Positions 26,268 to 34,704 are shown, numbered from the stretch's first letter. The stretch is 47,880 bases of DNA from Myxococcota bacterium (GCA_028278345.1 JANQEL010000154.1:1-47880), one strand, 5' to 3'. Notes: generated from the sequence alone by a model not told the origin. Made by a program: numbers and translations.

Positions 26268-27485
26268 TTGGAATCGGCCTCCCAGCCGAATCGCGGTCGC
26301 GCGACTGCCTTGCGGGGCAAGGCGAAGGTCGAGGATCGCGCGCGGATCGATCGTCGGCTGGCTTCCCACGCGCGAGCGAGGGAAGCCCTACGAGAGGATC
26401 TGCGTGCACTCGACGTGCTCCTCGCCGCGCCGATCGCAGTCGAGGGGGTGGGCAGCCATCTGCTCGAGCGGGTCCACGCCGTCTTCCCGTCCCGGCAGAG
26501 CGCACTGTTCGTGGTGTCGGCCTCGATGGATGAAGGGAGTGAATGGGACGCCGCGCAGCCACTCGACGTGGCGGCAGTGCGCGGGCCGGCCTTCGACGAA
26601 GAAGAGGCGATCTGGATCGAGGGCGTCGCACGGGAGGCCCTCACTCACTGTCAGGTGCTCGGGCGCGAATCGCGGGCGAGTGCGCTGGCTTCCTTCCTCT
26701 GGGTTCCGATCCTGCACCGCGGACGCCGCATGGGTGTGCTGCAACTCGGCGACGATCACGCCCATGCGCTGGCGGGCACGCTCCCTCGAGAACTCGGTGT
26801 GCTCGCCGACGATCTCGGTGCCGTGCTGACGCGAGTGCGTGAGCACCAGCAGTTGCAGGGTGAGTCGAATCAGCGGACAAACGAACTCGCGGCACTGAAG
26901 CGGGAGTGTCGACACCTCCGGCGAGAGCGACGCGACAGCCGGGCGCGCGATTTCCTGTTGCAGACCGCGCTGCGTCGCGCCGAGCGTCGCTTGTCGACCG
27001 ATCCCGCGATGGAGGCCCTGGCCGCCGACCTGCGCGAACTCCAATGCGGTGACTCGGCCCCCGAGACCTGGGTCGACCTGCGCGACCTCGTGGTGCGCTC
27101 ACTCGGCTCCGCGCAACAGTTCGAAGGGGAGGGGGAGTTCTTCGCTCTTCGAAGCGTGGCCCCACCGCCGGTTCGCTGTCAACGGCTGCGGGTCGAAGGG
27201 TTGATCGGCGCGCTGATCGCCCGCGCCCTCGAAGCGGCCGAGAGCGACGCGAGGGGATGGATCGAATTGCGCACGCGCCCCGGTGGCGTCGAATGCGAAA
27301 TCGGAGTCGAAGGCGGGTTTGCCTCGGCCTCGAAGGAGAGCCATCGCGGTTGGTTCGAGGATGAGGACGCCCGCGATGCTGCGATCGATCTCGCCCAGGA
27401 TCAGGGCGGCGATCTGTGCTTCGACCGCGACCCCGAGCGCGCGCGGGTGATCCTCACGCTTCCGGTCGATTCGGCGCTGGGCTGA
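26268..27485 (+). CDS. GAF domain protein with degenerate kinase-like C-terminus
   Basis: The 405-residue product starts at TTG 26268 behind GGGGGGAG. Residues about 45-190 form a GAF-like domain (FLWVPILHRGRRMGVLQLGD), followed by a Arg/Glu-rich coiled coil (190-245) and a C-terminal region shaped like a histidine-kinase ATPase: RVEGLIGALIARALEAAESD stands where the N-box should be but lacks Asn, and no DxGxG or GxGxG is visible. There is no HisKA domain. So it is probably a non-catalytic sensor. It is the last gene of the flgF operon and overlaps the minus-strand motB by 32 bases tail to tail. Confidence 0.65.
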   Translation: MESASQPNRGRATALRGKAKVEDRARIDRRLASHARAREALREDLRALDVLLAAPIAVEGVGSHLLERVHAVFPSRQSALFVVSASMDEGSEWDAAQPLDVAAVRGPAFDEEEAIWIEGVAREALTHCQVLGRESRASALASFLWVPILHRGRRMGVLQLGDDHAHALAGTLPRELGVLADDLGAVLTRVREHQQLQGESNQRTNELAALKRECRHLRRERRDSRARDFLLQTALRRAERRLSTDPAMEALAADLRELQCGDSAPETWVDLRDLVVRSLGSAQQFEGEGEFFALRSVAPPPVRCQRLRVEGLIGALIARALEAAESDARGWIELRTRPGGVECEIGVEGGFASASKESHRGWFEDEDARDAAIDLAQDQGGDLCFDRDPERARVILTLPVDSALG

Positions 27486-28338
27486 GGGTGCTGCCCACAT
27501 TGTCCCGGGCCGCAGGCTCTTCCACCGGCGGGAGCCGCTCGAGCAGGCTCTCGAGCTCGCTGCGATCCTGGCCCTCCGGTGCTGCGGGTTCTTCGATCGC
27601 AGCGCGATCCGATTTCAGCACGACGATGTCGATGCGCCGGTTGAGGGCGCGGTTCTTTTCGCTGTCATTGGGTGCGATCGGGCGGTACTCGGCGTAGCCC
27701 GAAGCCCCGATCCGGGTGGGAGCGATCTCGAGATGCTCGATCAGATGACGCGCGACCGCCGAGGCTCGCGCCGTCGAGAGTTCCCAGTTCGAGGGGAAGC
27801 GCTCGCTTTCGATCGGGCGGTCGTCCGTATGCCCCTCGACCCGAATCGGTAGCGCCGAGAGGGCGAGCACCGAACCGATTGCGTTGAGGGGACCGAGGGC
27901 GTCGCCGAGGATGCGCGTCTCGCCGCTCTCGAAGAAGTCCTCGGCGGCCAGCGAGATCACGAGGCCGCGATCGCTGCGGTGGGTCTGCATGCGCGCGTTT
28001 CCCTCGTCGCTGCCTCCGGCTCGCTCGAGGGTGGTTTCGATGCGGTCGCGCAGCACGACGTAGGGGACGTCGTCGGCGTCCGGGTCTGTCCCGGCGTCGC
28101 TTTCACTCTCGCTGCCACCGGGTTCGGGGAGCGCGCGATCGATCCCGCCGGCTTCGGTCCCCGTTTCGACGAAGGCCGTGCGCATGCCCGAGACCATCGT
28201 CTGGAGTCGTTCGACATCGACGCTCGACATCGCGTAGAGCACGACGAAGAGCGCGAGCAGTAGCGTCACGTAGTCCGCGTAGGAGATCAGCCAGCGGTCG
28301 TGATTGGCGTTGTAGTAGGGGCGCCGCCGCCGTCTCAC
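27454..28338 (-). CDS. motB: Second MotB-type stator protein
   Basis: A second peptidoglycan anchor for a stator. The 294 residues start at GTG 28338 with MRRRRRPYYNANHDRWLISY. The membrane helix has the ion-binding Asp in SYADYVTLLLALFVVLYAMS (Asp22), followed by an acidic linker (about 70-95) and an OmpA-type domain with RVEGHTDDRPIES and FPSNWELSTARASAV. It overlaps the motA upstream by GTGA. The linker and ion-site context differ from the 4720 MotB, hinting at a different role or ion. Confidence 0.92.
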   Translation of the reverse strand: MRRRRRPYYNANHDRWLISYADYVTLLLALFVVLYAMSSVDVERLQTMVSGMRTAFVETGTEAGGIDRALPEPGGSESESDAGTDPDADDVPYVVLRDRIETTLERAGGSDEGNARMQTHRSDRGLVISLAAEDFFESGETRILGDALGPLNAIGSVLALSALPIRVEGHTDDRPIESERFPSNWELSTARASAVARHLIEHLEIAPTRIGASGYAEYRPIAPNDSEKNRALNRRIDIVVLKSDRAAIEEPAAPEGQDRSELESLLERLPPVEEPAARDNVGSTLSPAPNRPEA

Positions 28339-29105
28339 GAGCCCGCTTCTTCGGGCGAGAAGTTTGCTCGCAGGTAGCTGTGGAGGCGCGTGCGCACCGC
28401 GCTCGGGGGAAGCCCGCCCTGCAGCGCGATGGCCCCCTCGACCACCATCTCTTCGGCCACGCGTCGTCTTGCGATGATGCGTTGGAGCTTCGCGGCCAGG
28501 GGAAGCAACACCAGGTTCGCGAGACCCACGCCATAGACCGTCGCGACGAAGGCGACCGCGATGCCCTGGCCGAGCTGCGCGGGATCCGAGAGGGATTCCA
28601 TCGCATGGATCAGGCCGAGGACGGCACCCAGGATGCCGATCGTCGGTGCATAGCCGCCCGCGATGTCGAATACCCGCGCGGCCGCGGTGTCGCGCTCCAT
28701 GCGCACGTCGATGTCGGTGAAGAGCACCTCGCGCAGGGTGGCTTCACTGGCGCCGTCGACCACGTGGCCGAGCGCGCGACGCATGAAGTGGTCGTCGACG
28801 TTGTCGGCGACTTCTTCGAGGGCGACGATCCCATCCTTGCGGGCGATCGTTGCGAGTTGGGAGAACTGCTCGATCGACTTCTCGATCGAAACGTCACGGC
28901 GCGCGAACACCGAACCCACGATCTGGATCGCCCGACGGATGTCGCCGGTCGGAACGGAGAGGAGCGTGGCGCCGAGGGTTCCCCCCAACACGATCACGCC
29001 CGCGGTTCCGCGAAACAGGGAACCGATGTGTCCCCCTTCCATGTACTGCCCGAGCAACAGGGCGGCGAGCCCGATCACCAGGCCCGCAAAGCTCGCTCGA
29101 TCCAT
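28335..29105 (-). CDS. motA: Second MotA-type stator protein
   Basis: A 256-residue channel subunit partnered with the adjacent MotB. ATG 29105 is chosen as it begins at the first membrane segment; the longer frame from 29174 adds an Arg-rich stretch inside flbD. Signature parts are IARKDGIVALEEVADNV in the cytoplasmic loop and GGYAPTIGILGAVLGLIHAM with the conserved Pro. It lies five bases after flbD, an order (flbD-motA-motB) known in several deltaproteobacteria and Gram-positives. Confidence 0.93.
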   Translation of the reverse strand: MDRASFAGLVIGLAALLLGQYMEGGHIGSLFRGTAGVIVLGGTLGATLLSVPTGDIRRAIQIVGSVFARRDVSIEKSIEQFSQLATIARKDGIVALEEVADNVDDHFMRRALGHVVDGASEATLREVLFTDIDVRMERDTAAARVFDIAGGYAPTIGILGAVLGLIHAMESLSDPAQLGQGIAVAFVATVYGVGLANLVLLPLAAKLQRIIARRRVAEEMVVEGAIALQGGLPPSAVRTRLHSYLRANFSPEEAGS

Positions 29106-29110
29106 CGCGA

Positions 29111-29332
29111 TCACTCTCCGGTGTCGATCTCTTCGGCGGAAAAGAAGGAGAGGCCGAGCAGTTTTCGCCGCCAATGCAGGATGCGCTCCTTGATCTCGTC
29201 ACCGGTTTCGAGAACGCGCAGACGTTCGCCCGACTGCAGGACGACGATGGTGTCGTGCAGTACTTCGACCCATTGGATCTGATCATCGTTCAACATGATC
29301 TGATCGCCGTCTGCCTTGGTGAGCCAGATCAT
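29111..29332 (-). CDS. flbD: FlbD family protein
   Basis: A 73-residue protein of the small FlbD family of unknown function found with flagellar genes (not the Caulobacter sigma-54 activator of the same name). It begins MIWLTKADGDQIMLNDDQIQ and has VLHDTIVVLQSGERLRVLET, the conserved stretches. ATG 29332 overlaps the stop of the acetyltransferase gene (TGATG), so the two are translationally coupled. Confidence 0.9.
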   Translation of the reverse strand: MIWLTKADGDQIMLNDDQIQWVEVLHDTIVVLQSGERLRVLETGDEIKERILHWRRKLLGLSFFSAEEIDTGE

Positions 29333-30537
29333 CAGATCGAATCGAACCCCCAGATGAACAGCGGCCAGGGCAGATGACGTCCGATCGCGTTGCGCGTCGT
29401 CGGGTCGAGGCGCAGGGCGAGGGTGCGCGGAAGAGCGGGGCCGAAGAGCAGCGAAAGCGCACTCGCGGGAGAAAGGGGATAGCGGCGTCCGGGGGTCTCG
29501 AAGACGAACTCGGCATCGGAGTAGGGCGATCGCGTGAGGCGCATGTCGCGCAGCGCGTCCGCGCTCTCGGTCAGCTGCTCCCACAGACGATCGACGTCGA
29601 GAATCTTCATCAAGCCGAAGCTGCCGGGATTCGGTCGCGCGCCCGCTCGCCGCAGACCGACGGTCGCGCGTTCGTGGACCGGACCTTCGAGAACGATCAC
29701 TTCGTCTCGTTCGCGAGCAAAGGAGTCGATGCAGCTTCCGACACCGGCGGCGTCACCCGCCCACTCGTGAATCACTCCCGAGAGATCGTCACCGCGACCC
29801 ATGCTCGCGTAGGCGGTCACGCGTTCGTCGCGCGTGGCCACCCGGGTTTCGCACGCGGGAGCGGCGGCGAGTCGTCGCAACTCTCCCGGGGCGCGGATGT
29901 GTCGCGCCGGCTTCGAGGCGTACAGGACCTCGAGCTCGAACCAATCCTGGGCCTCGGCGCTCCGCACCTCGATGCGATCGTCCTCGCCGAAGCCCGCCCT
30001 GCGGCACAGCTCGCGGTCGACGACGTAGAAGTTCTCGATGCCGGCGCGGTGGAAGCCCAGGCGATTGTAGAAGGAGTCGAGATCGCTCCACAGCACTGCG
30101 ACACTCGCGCCGAGTTTGCGCAGCCGCTCGACCCCGGCCTCGATCGCGATGCGGGCTGCGCCGCGCCCGCGAAACGCGGGGTCGGTGTACACCATGCCGA
30201 TCATGCCGAGATCGATCTGGCGCTCGAGGGCCTCGACCTCGATCGAGCGTACGAGGCAGTGGCTCGCGGCGCTTTCACCTTCACGTACGAGAACGTGACG
30301 CTCGCACGCCGCGGAGACATCCCCGCCGAACAGGGCCGACGGAAACTCGCTCTCCAGGCGCCGCGCCCGTCCATCGCGCAGCCCCGCGTTCAGCCAGTGC
30401 AGCAATCCCGGACGATCGCCTTCGCGTACGTCCGCGACATGGAAAGAAGAAGCTCGAGCCGCGAGGTCCGGGCGTGGGCTCGCGGCCGTTTTGCGATCTG
30501 GCGCGTCCGAAGAGGGCTGAGAAGTTCCGGCATCCAT
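29332..30537 (-). CDS. GNAT acetyltransferase, Eis-like
   Basis: The 401-residue product has an acetyl-CoA binding GNAT domain (about 35-175) with IGMVYTDPAFRGRGAARIAI, where RGRGAA is the Q/RxxGxG/A motif, and SDLDSFYNRLGFHRAG. A second GNAT-like half and an SCP2-like C-terminal domain follow, giving the length and order of the Eis family, which acetylates amines and lysine side chains. Substrate unknown. It is the first gene of the flbD-motA-motB operon and is translationally coupled to flbD, so a role in modifying flagellar or stator proteins is possible but unproven. Confidence 0.8.
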   Translation of the reverse strand: MDAGTSQPSSDAPDRKTAASPRPDLAARASSFHVADVREGDRPGLLHWLNAGLRDGRARRLESEFPSALFGGDVSAACERHVLVREGESAASHCLVRSIEVEALERQIDLGMIGMVYTDPAFRGRGAARIAIEAGVERLRKLGASVAVLWSDLDSFYNRLGFHRAGIENFYVVDRELCRRAGFGEDDRIEVRSAEAQDWFELEVLYASKPARHIRAPGELRRLAAAPACETRVATRDERVTAYASMGRGDDLSGVIHEWAGDAAGVGSCIDSFARERDEVIVLEGPVHERATVGLRRAGARPNPGSFGLMKILDVDRLWEQLTESADALRDMRLTRSPYSDAEFVFETPGRRYPLSPASALSLLFGPALPRTLALRLDPTTRNAIGRHLPWPLFIWGFDSI

Positions 30538-30728
30538 CGCAGACGTACATGTGCAAGTTCGATGCCCCGCTCCGATACCGCTGTCGACCGCTTCTCATGG
30601 CTGTGGGGCCGAAGTGCACGACAGATTGAAATCGCAGTGCGGAGCGACAACGCATTCTGCACTGCCTCTGCATCGACACTGCAGGGCCGCTACAAGGAGT
30701 TGCGCATGGGTGATGGAGGAGTTTCCGG

Positions 30729-30776
30729 TTGCCGAAACCCGGCTGCCGGTCACTGATGCGAAGCTGCCGTCGGCAA
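30729..30776 (+). repeat. TGCCG half-site repeats upstream of fliC
   Basis: TTGCCG (30729), CTGCCG (30743), CTGCCG (30764) and an inverted CGGCAA (30771-30776) lie within about 55 bases upstream of the sigma-54 -24 element. They may be activator half-sites; spacing is not regular. Confidence 0.3.
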
Positions 30777-30781
30777 CGAGC

Positions 30782-30797
30782 TGGCACGTCGGTTGCA
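30782..30797 (+). promoter_or_regulatory. Sigma-54 promoter of flagellin
   Basis: TGGCACGTCGGTTGCA fits the -24/-12 consensus completely. RNA start is expected near 30808, giving a leader of about 115 bases before fliC. Confidence 0.88.
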
Positions 30798-30875
30798 CTC
30801 AGGCCGACCGCGACGGGCGTGGTGCGCCGCGATCGAGCGATCTCGCTGCATCCACGCCCCAGAAGGTTGCTGAAA

Positions 30876-30895
30876 TCCCACCACGGAAGGTGGGA
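30876..30895 (+). promoter_or_regulatory. Candidate CsrA-binding stem-loop in fliC leader
   Basis: CCCACC (30877-30882) pairs with GGTGGG (30889-30894), extended by one T-A pair; the six-base loop ACGGAA displays GGA, the core CsrA target. The stem ends 28 bases before the fliC ATG. A second GGA set lies in the Shine-Dalgarno AAGGAGGA (30906-30913). This two-site layout resembles the Bacillus hag leader. Confidence 0.65.
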
Positions 30896-30923
30896 ACCAC
30901 GCATCAAGGAGGATTCACGAACC

Positions 30924-31748
30924 ATGGGCCTGCGAGTCAACAACAATATTTCTTCGGTAAACGCGCAGCGCAATCTCGTCAACACGACGCTGCGCCTCGA
31001 GAAGTCGCTTCAGCGATTGTCCTCGGGTTTGAGAATCACCCGCGCAGCAGATGATGCCGCGGGGTTGGCGATTTCAGAGAACTTCCGCGCCGAAGTTCGC
31101 AGTCTCGCGCAAGCACAGCGAAACTCGAACGACGCGATCTCGCTCCTGCAGATCGCGGAAGGCGCGCTCAACGAAACGAGTGGCATCCTCGTTCGTATGC
31201 GCGAGCTGGCCATCCAGGCCGCGAACGGAACGCTCGGCAGTAGCGAGCGAGCCACGATCAACACCGAGTTCCGCGACCTGGCGGCCGAGATCGACCGCAT
31301 CGCGAACGTCACTCAGTTCAACGGCCGCAACGTTCTCAACGGCAACTCGTCGATCACGTTTCAGGTTGGAACGGAGAACACGAGCAGTGACCGCATCTCG
31401 GTCAGCGGCGTCAACGCAACGGCTTCGGCCATCGGCGTGTCGACCAGCATCGTCGTGACCTCCGCTTCCGGGGCCCAGACTGCGCTCGCTGCGCTGGACA
31501 GCGCCATCTCGCAGGTCGCAAGCCTGCGAGCCACGTTCGGTACGGTGCAGAATCGTCTCGAATCCACGATTCGATCCCTGGCGATTGCCATCGAGAATAC
31601 GGCCGCTGCCGAATCGCGAATTCGCGACGTCGATTTCGCAAGTGAAACGGCCGAACTGACGAGGAACCAGGTACTACAGCAGGCGGGTGTCTCCGTCCTG
31701 AGTCAGGCGAACGTCTCGACTCAGAGTGCTCTTTCGCTCCTGCAGTAA
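30924..31748 (+). CDS. fliC: Flagellin
   Basis: The filament subunit. ATG 30924 follows AAGGAGGA at 10 bases. The 274 residues begin GLRVNNNISSVNAQRNLVNT and contain LSSGLRITRAADDAAGLAIS; the C-terminus ends TQSALSLLQ. Only the conserved D0 and D1 parts are present; the surface domains D2/D3 are essentially missing, a short flagellin. Ser/Thr are common in the middle (about 145-200), which fits possible glycosylation by a pseB-type pathway. Transcription by sigma-54 and translation by CsrA are both suggested by the leader. Confidence 0.96.
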   Translation: MGLRVNNNISSVNAQRNLVNTTLRLEKSLQRLSSGLRITRAADDAAGLAISENFRAEVRSLAQAQRNSNDAISLLQIAEGALNETSGILVRMRELAIQAANGTLGSSERATINTEFRDLAAEIDRIANVTQFNGRNVLNGNSSITFQVGTENTSSDRISVSGVNATASAIGVSTSIVVTSASGAQTALAALDSAISQVASLRATFGTVQNRLESTIRSLAIAIENTAAAESRIRDVDFASETAELTRNQVLQQAGVSVLSQANVSTQSALSLLQ

Positions 31749-31799
31749 GAGCTGCAAGAACAGAGAGAAGCCATACGCGGCACTCGTTCGTGAATCAGG

Positions 31800-31831
31800 G
31801 CCCTCGGCGACATCTCGGTGTCGCCGAGGGC
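31800..31831 (+). repeat. Perfect hairpin between fliC and fliD
   Basis: A 13-bp perfect stem (31800-31812 with 31819-31831) closes a TCTCGG loop, 51 bases after the fliC stop. There is no T run. It may protect the abundant fliC RNA from decay or act as a partial terminator before fliD. Confidence 0.65.
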
Positions 31832-31859
31832 ATCGCCCTGTGCGAAGGGGAGGGCCGAC

Positions 31860-33392
31860 ATGGCAAGCTCGATCGATGGGACCGCACCCAGCACGCGTCC
31901 CACGTTCTCGGGGCTGGCAACAGGACTCGACACGACCGCGTTGGTCGAGAACCTGCTCGCGCTCGAACGAGAGCCGCTGAACCGCCTCGAAGAGCGGCGC
32001 AACGACGTCGCCGATCAGCAGGACCTGATGCGGGAGCTGAATACGAAGCTCCTCGCTCTGCGCGATGCGGCGCGCGACATCGACAACCGCAGCCTGCTCG
32101 GTAGTACGCCTTCGAGCACGGAAGAGTTCCTTTCCTACACCGCGGAGAGCGAAGACGACGATGTCGTCACCGCCACGGCGTCGAACGGGGCGACCCCGGG
32201 AACCATCGACGTCGTCGTCGAGCAGCTCGCGACGGCCGGGCGCAAGTTCAGCGACACCTTCAGCTCCACCGACACGGCGGAGATCGCGGCCGGCACGACG
32301 ATCCAGATCAATCTGAACGACGACGACAACACCTCCGTCTTCGACTACACGGTGGGGGCGGATGGGATCACCCTCGCGAACCTGAAGTCGCTGATCAATA
32401 CCAGCACCGACAACGACGATCGCGTCGTTGCCGAGATCATCCAGGTATCGGACAACGAGTTTCGCCTGGGGATCACCGCGAAGGAGGAAGGCGAGGACGG
32501 TGATTTCTCCGTCACCGGAAACGCGCTGACTTTCGACTCGGATTACGAGGTACTCGCGCAGAACGCCGTGTTCGAGGTCAACGGTCTCCCCCTCAACCGC
32601 TCGAGCAACAAGGTGACCGACGTGCTCGAGGGCATCACCCTCGAACTCAGGGCCGTCAGCGTAGACGAGAACGAAGGTGGCGCGACCCCCGTCTACCGAA
32701 ACACTGCGATCGAGGTCGACGTCGACGACGACGAGATCGCTACGACGATCGAGAGCTTCCTCAGCAAGTTCAACGACGTGATGAGCTTCATCAACAAGCA
32801 GCAGGAAGTGAACGAAGCCACGCGCCGCAGCGGGCCGCTGGGGAACGACTCGACGGTGCGGACCATCAAGGCGCGTCTGCTCGATCAGGTGAGTCGGGCC
32901 TTCAACTTCACCTCTGCGCCCAACAATCCCTTCACCAGCCCCGGCTCGATCGGCATCGAACTTCAGGGCGATGGCAAGCTGAAGCTCGACAAGGAGAGGC
33001 TCTCGGAGGCCCTCGATCGCAATACCCTGGCGGTGCGGCGTCTATTTGCCGGCGCGGTCGAGGTCGACGCCAACGGTGAGCCCGTGCAAGTGCCCCGGCT
33101 CGACGACGACGGAAACGAGATCGAGGGCACGCTGGTCGATTCCCTCGAGAATGGCATTGCGACGGGGATCACCGAATTGCTCGGTCCGATCGTGCGAGTG
33201 GGTGATGGCCTGCTGGCGACCCGCGACCAGGGTTTCGATCTCCGACTCAGCGGCTTCGACGATTCGATCGACCGCTTCAACCGTCGTCTGGCCAAGCGCC
33301 AGGAGACGCTGGTTGCACAGTTCACACGACTCGAACAGATCGTTGCGAGTTTCAATTCACAGTCGACCTTCCTGACTGGCCTGAGGGGATAA
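31860..33392 (+). CDS. fliD: Filament cap protein FliD
   Basis: The cap that folds flagellin at the tip. ATG 31860 has AGGGGAGG upstream and gives 510 residues. N-terminal FSGLATGLDTTALVENLLAL and the C-terminal coiled helix ending NSQSTFLTGL match the family. The middle is acidic (many Asp and Glu, about 105-310). fliS follows seven bases later. Confidence 0.93.
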   Translation: MASSIDGTAPSTRPTFSGLATGLDTTALVENLLALEREPLNRLEERRNDVADQQDLMRELNTKLLALRDAARDIDNRSLLGSTPSSTEEFLSYTAESEDDDVVTATASNGATPGTIDVVVEQLATAGRKFSDTFSSTDTAEIAAGTTIQINLNDDDNTSVFDYTVGADGITLANLKSLINTSTDNDDRVVAEIIQVSDNEFRLGITAKEEGEDGDFSVTGNALTFDSDYEVLAQNAVFEVNGLPLNRSSNKVTDVLEGITLELRAVSVDENEGGATPVYRNTAIEVDVDDDEIATTIESFLSKFNDVMSFINKQQEVNEATRRSGPLGNDSTVRTIKARLLDQVSRAFNFTSAPNNPFTSPGSIGIELQGDGKLKLDKERLSEALDRNTLAVRRLFAGAVEVDANGEPVQVPRLDDDGNEIEGTLVDSLENGIATGITELLGPIVRVGDGLLATRDQGFDLRLSGFDDSIDRFNRRLAKRQETLVAQFTRLEQIVASFNSQSTFLTGLRG

Positions 33393-33399
33393 CCAAGTA

Positions 33400-33804
33400 G
33401 TGGGTGCTCGTTACCGAGAAATGGAAATCCGAACCGCCTCGCCCGAGATGATCATCGTGAAGCTCTACGAGGGTGCGATGAGATTCATCCGGGTGGCGAA
33501 GGACGCCCACACGGGTGGCCGACTCGAAGAGAAGGGCAACGCGATCTCTCGTGCCCTGGCGATCGTTGCCGAGCTGCAGCAGAGCCTCAACATGGAGGCC
33601 GGCGGCGAGATCTCTCGCAACCTCGACTCCCTCTATCTCTTCATCAGCGATCGCCTGCTGGAGGCGAACCTTCGCGGGCGCTCGGAAGCCCTGGACGAAG
33701 CGCACGGGGTGATCGAGGAACTCCACAGGGCCTGGGTCGAGATCGCCCGGAATCCACCGGAACCCGAGGCCCTCGAGCAGGCGTTGGCGGGCATCGGGCA
33801 ATGA
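33400..33804 (+). CDS. fliS: Flagellin chaperone FliS
   Basis: An export chaperone that keeps flagellin unfolded. The 134 residues show the family pattern YREMEIRTASPEMIIVKLYE, followed by a four-helix bundle (NLDSLYLFISDRLLEANLRG). It starts at GTG 33400 and overlaps the next gene by ATGA. The first residues are shorter than usual. Confidence 0.9.
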   Translation: MGARYREMEIRTASPEMIIVKLYEGAMRFIRVAKDAHTGGRLEEKGNAISRALAIVAELQQSLNMEAGGEISRNLDSLYLFISDRLLEANLRGRSEALDEAHGVIEELHRAWVEIARNPPEPEALEQALAGIGQ

Positions 33805-34154
33805 ACGACGACCTCTCCCAGCGTTCGTGTGAACTCGTCGAGGCGACCCGCGCCCTGTTGTCCGCACTCGAGGCGTGGCAGGACGAGGATGAGATCGGCG
33901 ACCTCGAGTTGGCCCAGCGAGAGGCCTTCAACGCCTTCGCACTGCAGTGTGATCCCGATGCCGAGCGGCCGGCCTGCGTCGAGCGCGACATCGACGAGCT
34001 TCTCGAACTCGACCGCCGCATCGTCGAAGTCGCCAGGGAAAGGTCGGTACGACTGCTCGCGCAACGCCGCAGCGTTTCGACGCGCCAGAACGCGGCACGG
34101 GCGTTTCGCTCGCAGGAAGAGGCGCCGCCCCGCTTCTTCAATCAACGGATCTAG
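33801..34154 (+). CDS. Small helical protein in FliT position
   Basis: The 117-residue protein is strongly helical and charged, translationally coupled to fliS. Position, size and helix content suggest a FliT-type FliD chaperone, but I see no clear FliT motif, so no symbol is given. Confidence 0.65.
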   Translation: MNDDLSQRSCELVEATRALLSALEAWQDEDEIGDLELAQREAFNAFALQCDPDAERPACVERDIDELLELDRRIVEVARERSVRLLAQRRSVSTRQNAARAFRSQEEAPPRFFNQRI

Positions 34155-34163
34155 CGAGAGCGG

Positions 34164-34631
34164 TCAGTCGGCGACCGCGCCGATTTCTCGCAGCCGGGCA
34201 TCGACCTTCGAACGGAAGGGTTCCGAGATGTTGCGGTGCTGACGCCCCCACCAGCCCTTTACCGCGGGAACCCGAAGAAAGCGCATCAGCAGGGGCTCGA
34301 AGCGGTCGGTGATCTTGGGGTCGAGCTCCGAGAAGCTGTCGGCGTTGTTCATCTCACCGAAGAAGCGGAAGAGAAATCGCCCGAGCCGTTCCCGATCCTC
34401 GCCGGTGGGCTCGTCCCCCGTTTCGATCGCCGTCGACCAGATGCGCTGCAGGTCGGCGTCGTTGTCGATCATGTCGAGAACGCGCGACATGGACTGGCTG
34501 ACGGCCTGCCGCGCGTTGAGGCGTTCGATGCGACTCGTCTGACGAATCTGGAGTGCGAGATAGATCAAAGAGACGATGACGCCGATGCCGCCGACGAATT
34601 CACCGATTGCGCCCAGTTCCTGAAAGGTCAT
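34164..34631 (-). CDS. Single-pass membrane protein, unknown function
   Basis: A 155-residue protein whose N-terminus has one hydrophobic helix (FVGGIGVIVSLIYLALQIRQ) and whose remainder is a soluble helical domain rich in charged and aromatic residues (RFLFRFFGEMNNADSFSELD). ATG 34631 has AGGGGA upstream. Its stop is ten bases from the end of the FliT-position gene, facing it. Similar short proteins with this N-terminus occur in marine bacteria as unnamed families, to my knowledge. It is not clearly flagellar. Confidence 0.6.
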   Translation of the reverse strand: MTFQELGAIGEFVGGIGVIVSLIYLALQIRQTSRIERLNARQAVSQSMSRVLDMIDNDADLQRIWSTAIETGDEPTGEDRERLGRFLFRFFGEMNNADSFSELDPKITDRFEPLLMRFLRVPAVKGWWGRQHRNISEPFRSKVDARLREIGAVAD

Positions 34632-34688
34632 GCCATTCCCCTCGCTGCAGTGAGACGACGGGATGCTACCGCTCGCTGAGATCGAGGG

Positions 34689-34704
34689 TGGCATCGTTCT
34701 TGCG
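34689..34704 (+). promoter_or_regulatory. Sigma-54 promoter of pseB
   Basis: TGGCAT-N5-TTGC (34689-34703) has one mismatch from the -24/-12 consensus. It places pseB in the same regulon as flagellin. Confidence 0.7.

Larger units (their letters stand above)
30538..30923 (+). other. Divergent control region between acetyltransferase and flagellin
   Basis: About 390 bases with no convincing gene. It carries a weak sigma-28-like TCCGATAC (30571-30578) with poor -35, TGCCG repeats (30729-30776), the sigma-54 promoter (30782) and the CsrA-type hairpin (30876). The promoter of the minus-strand operon is not recognised. Confidence 0.5.

Noticed and set aside
29111..29332. Reading FlbD as the Caulobacter sigma-54 activator
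   Set aside because: This protein has 73 residues and no AAA+ domain; it is the unrelated small FlbD family.
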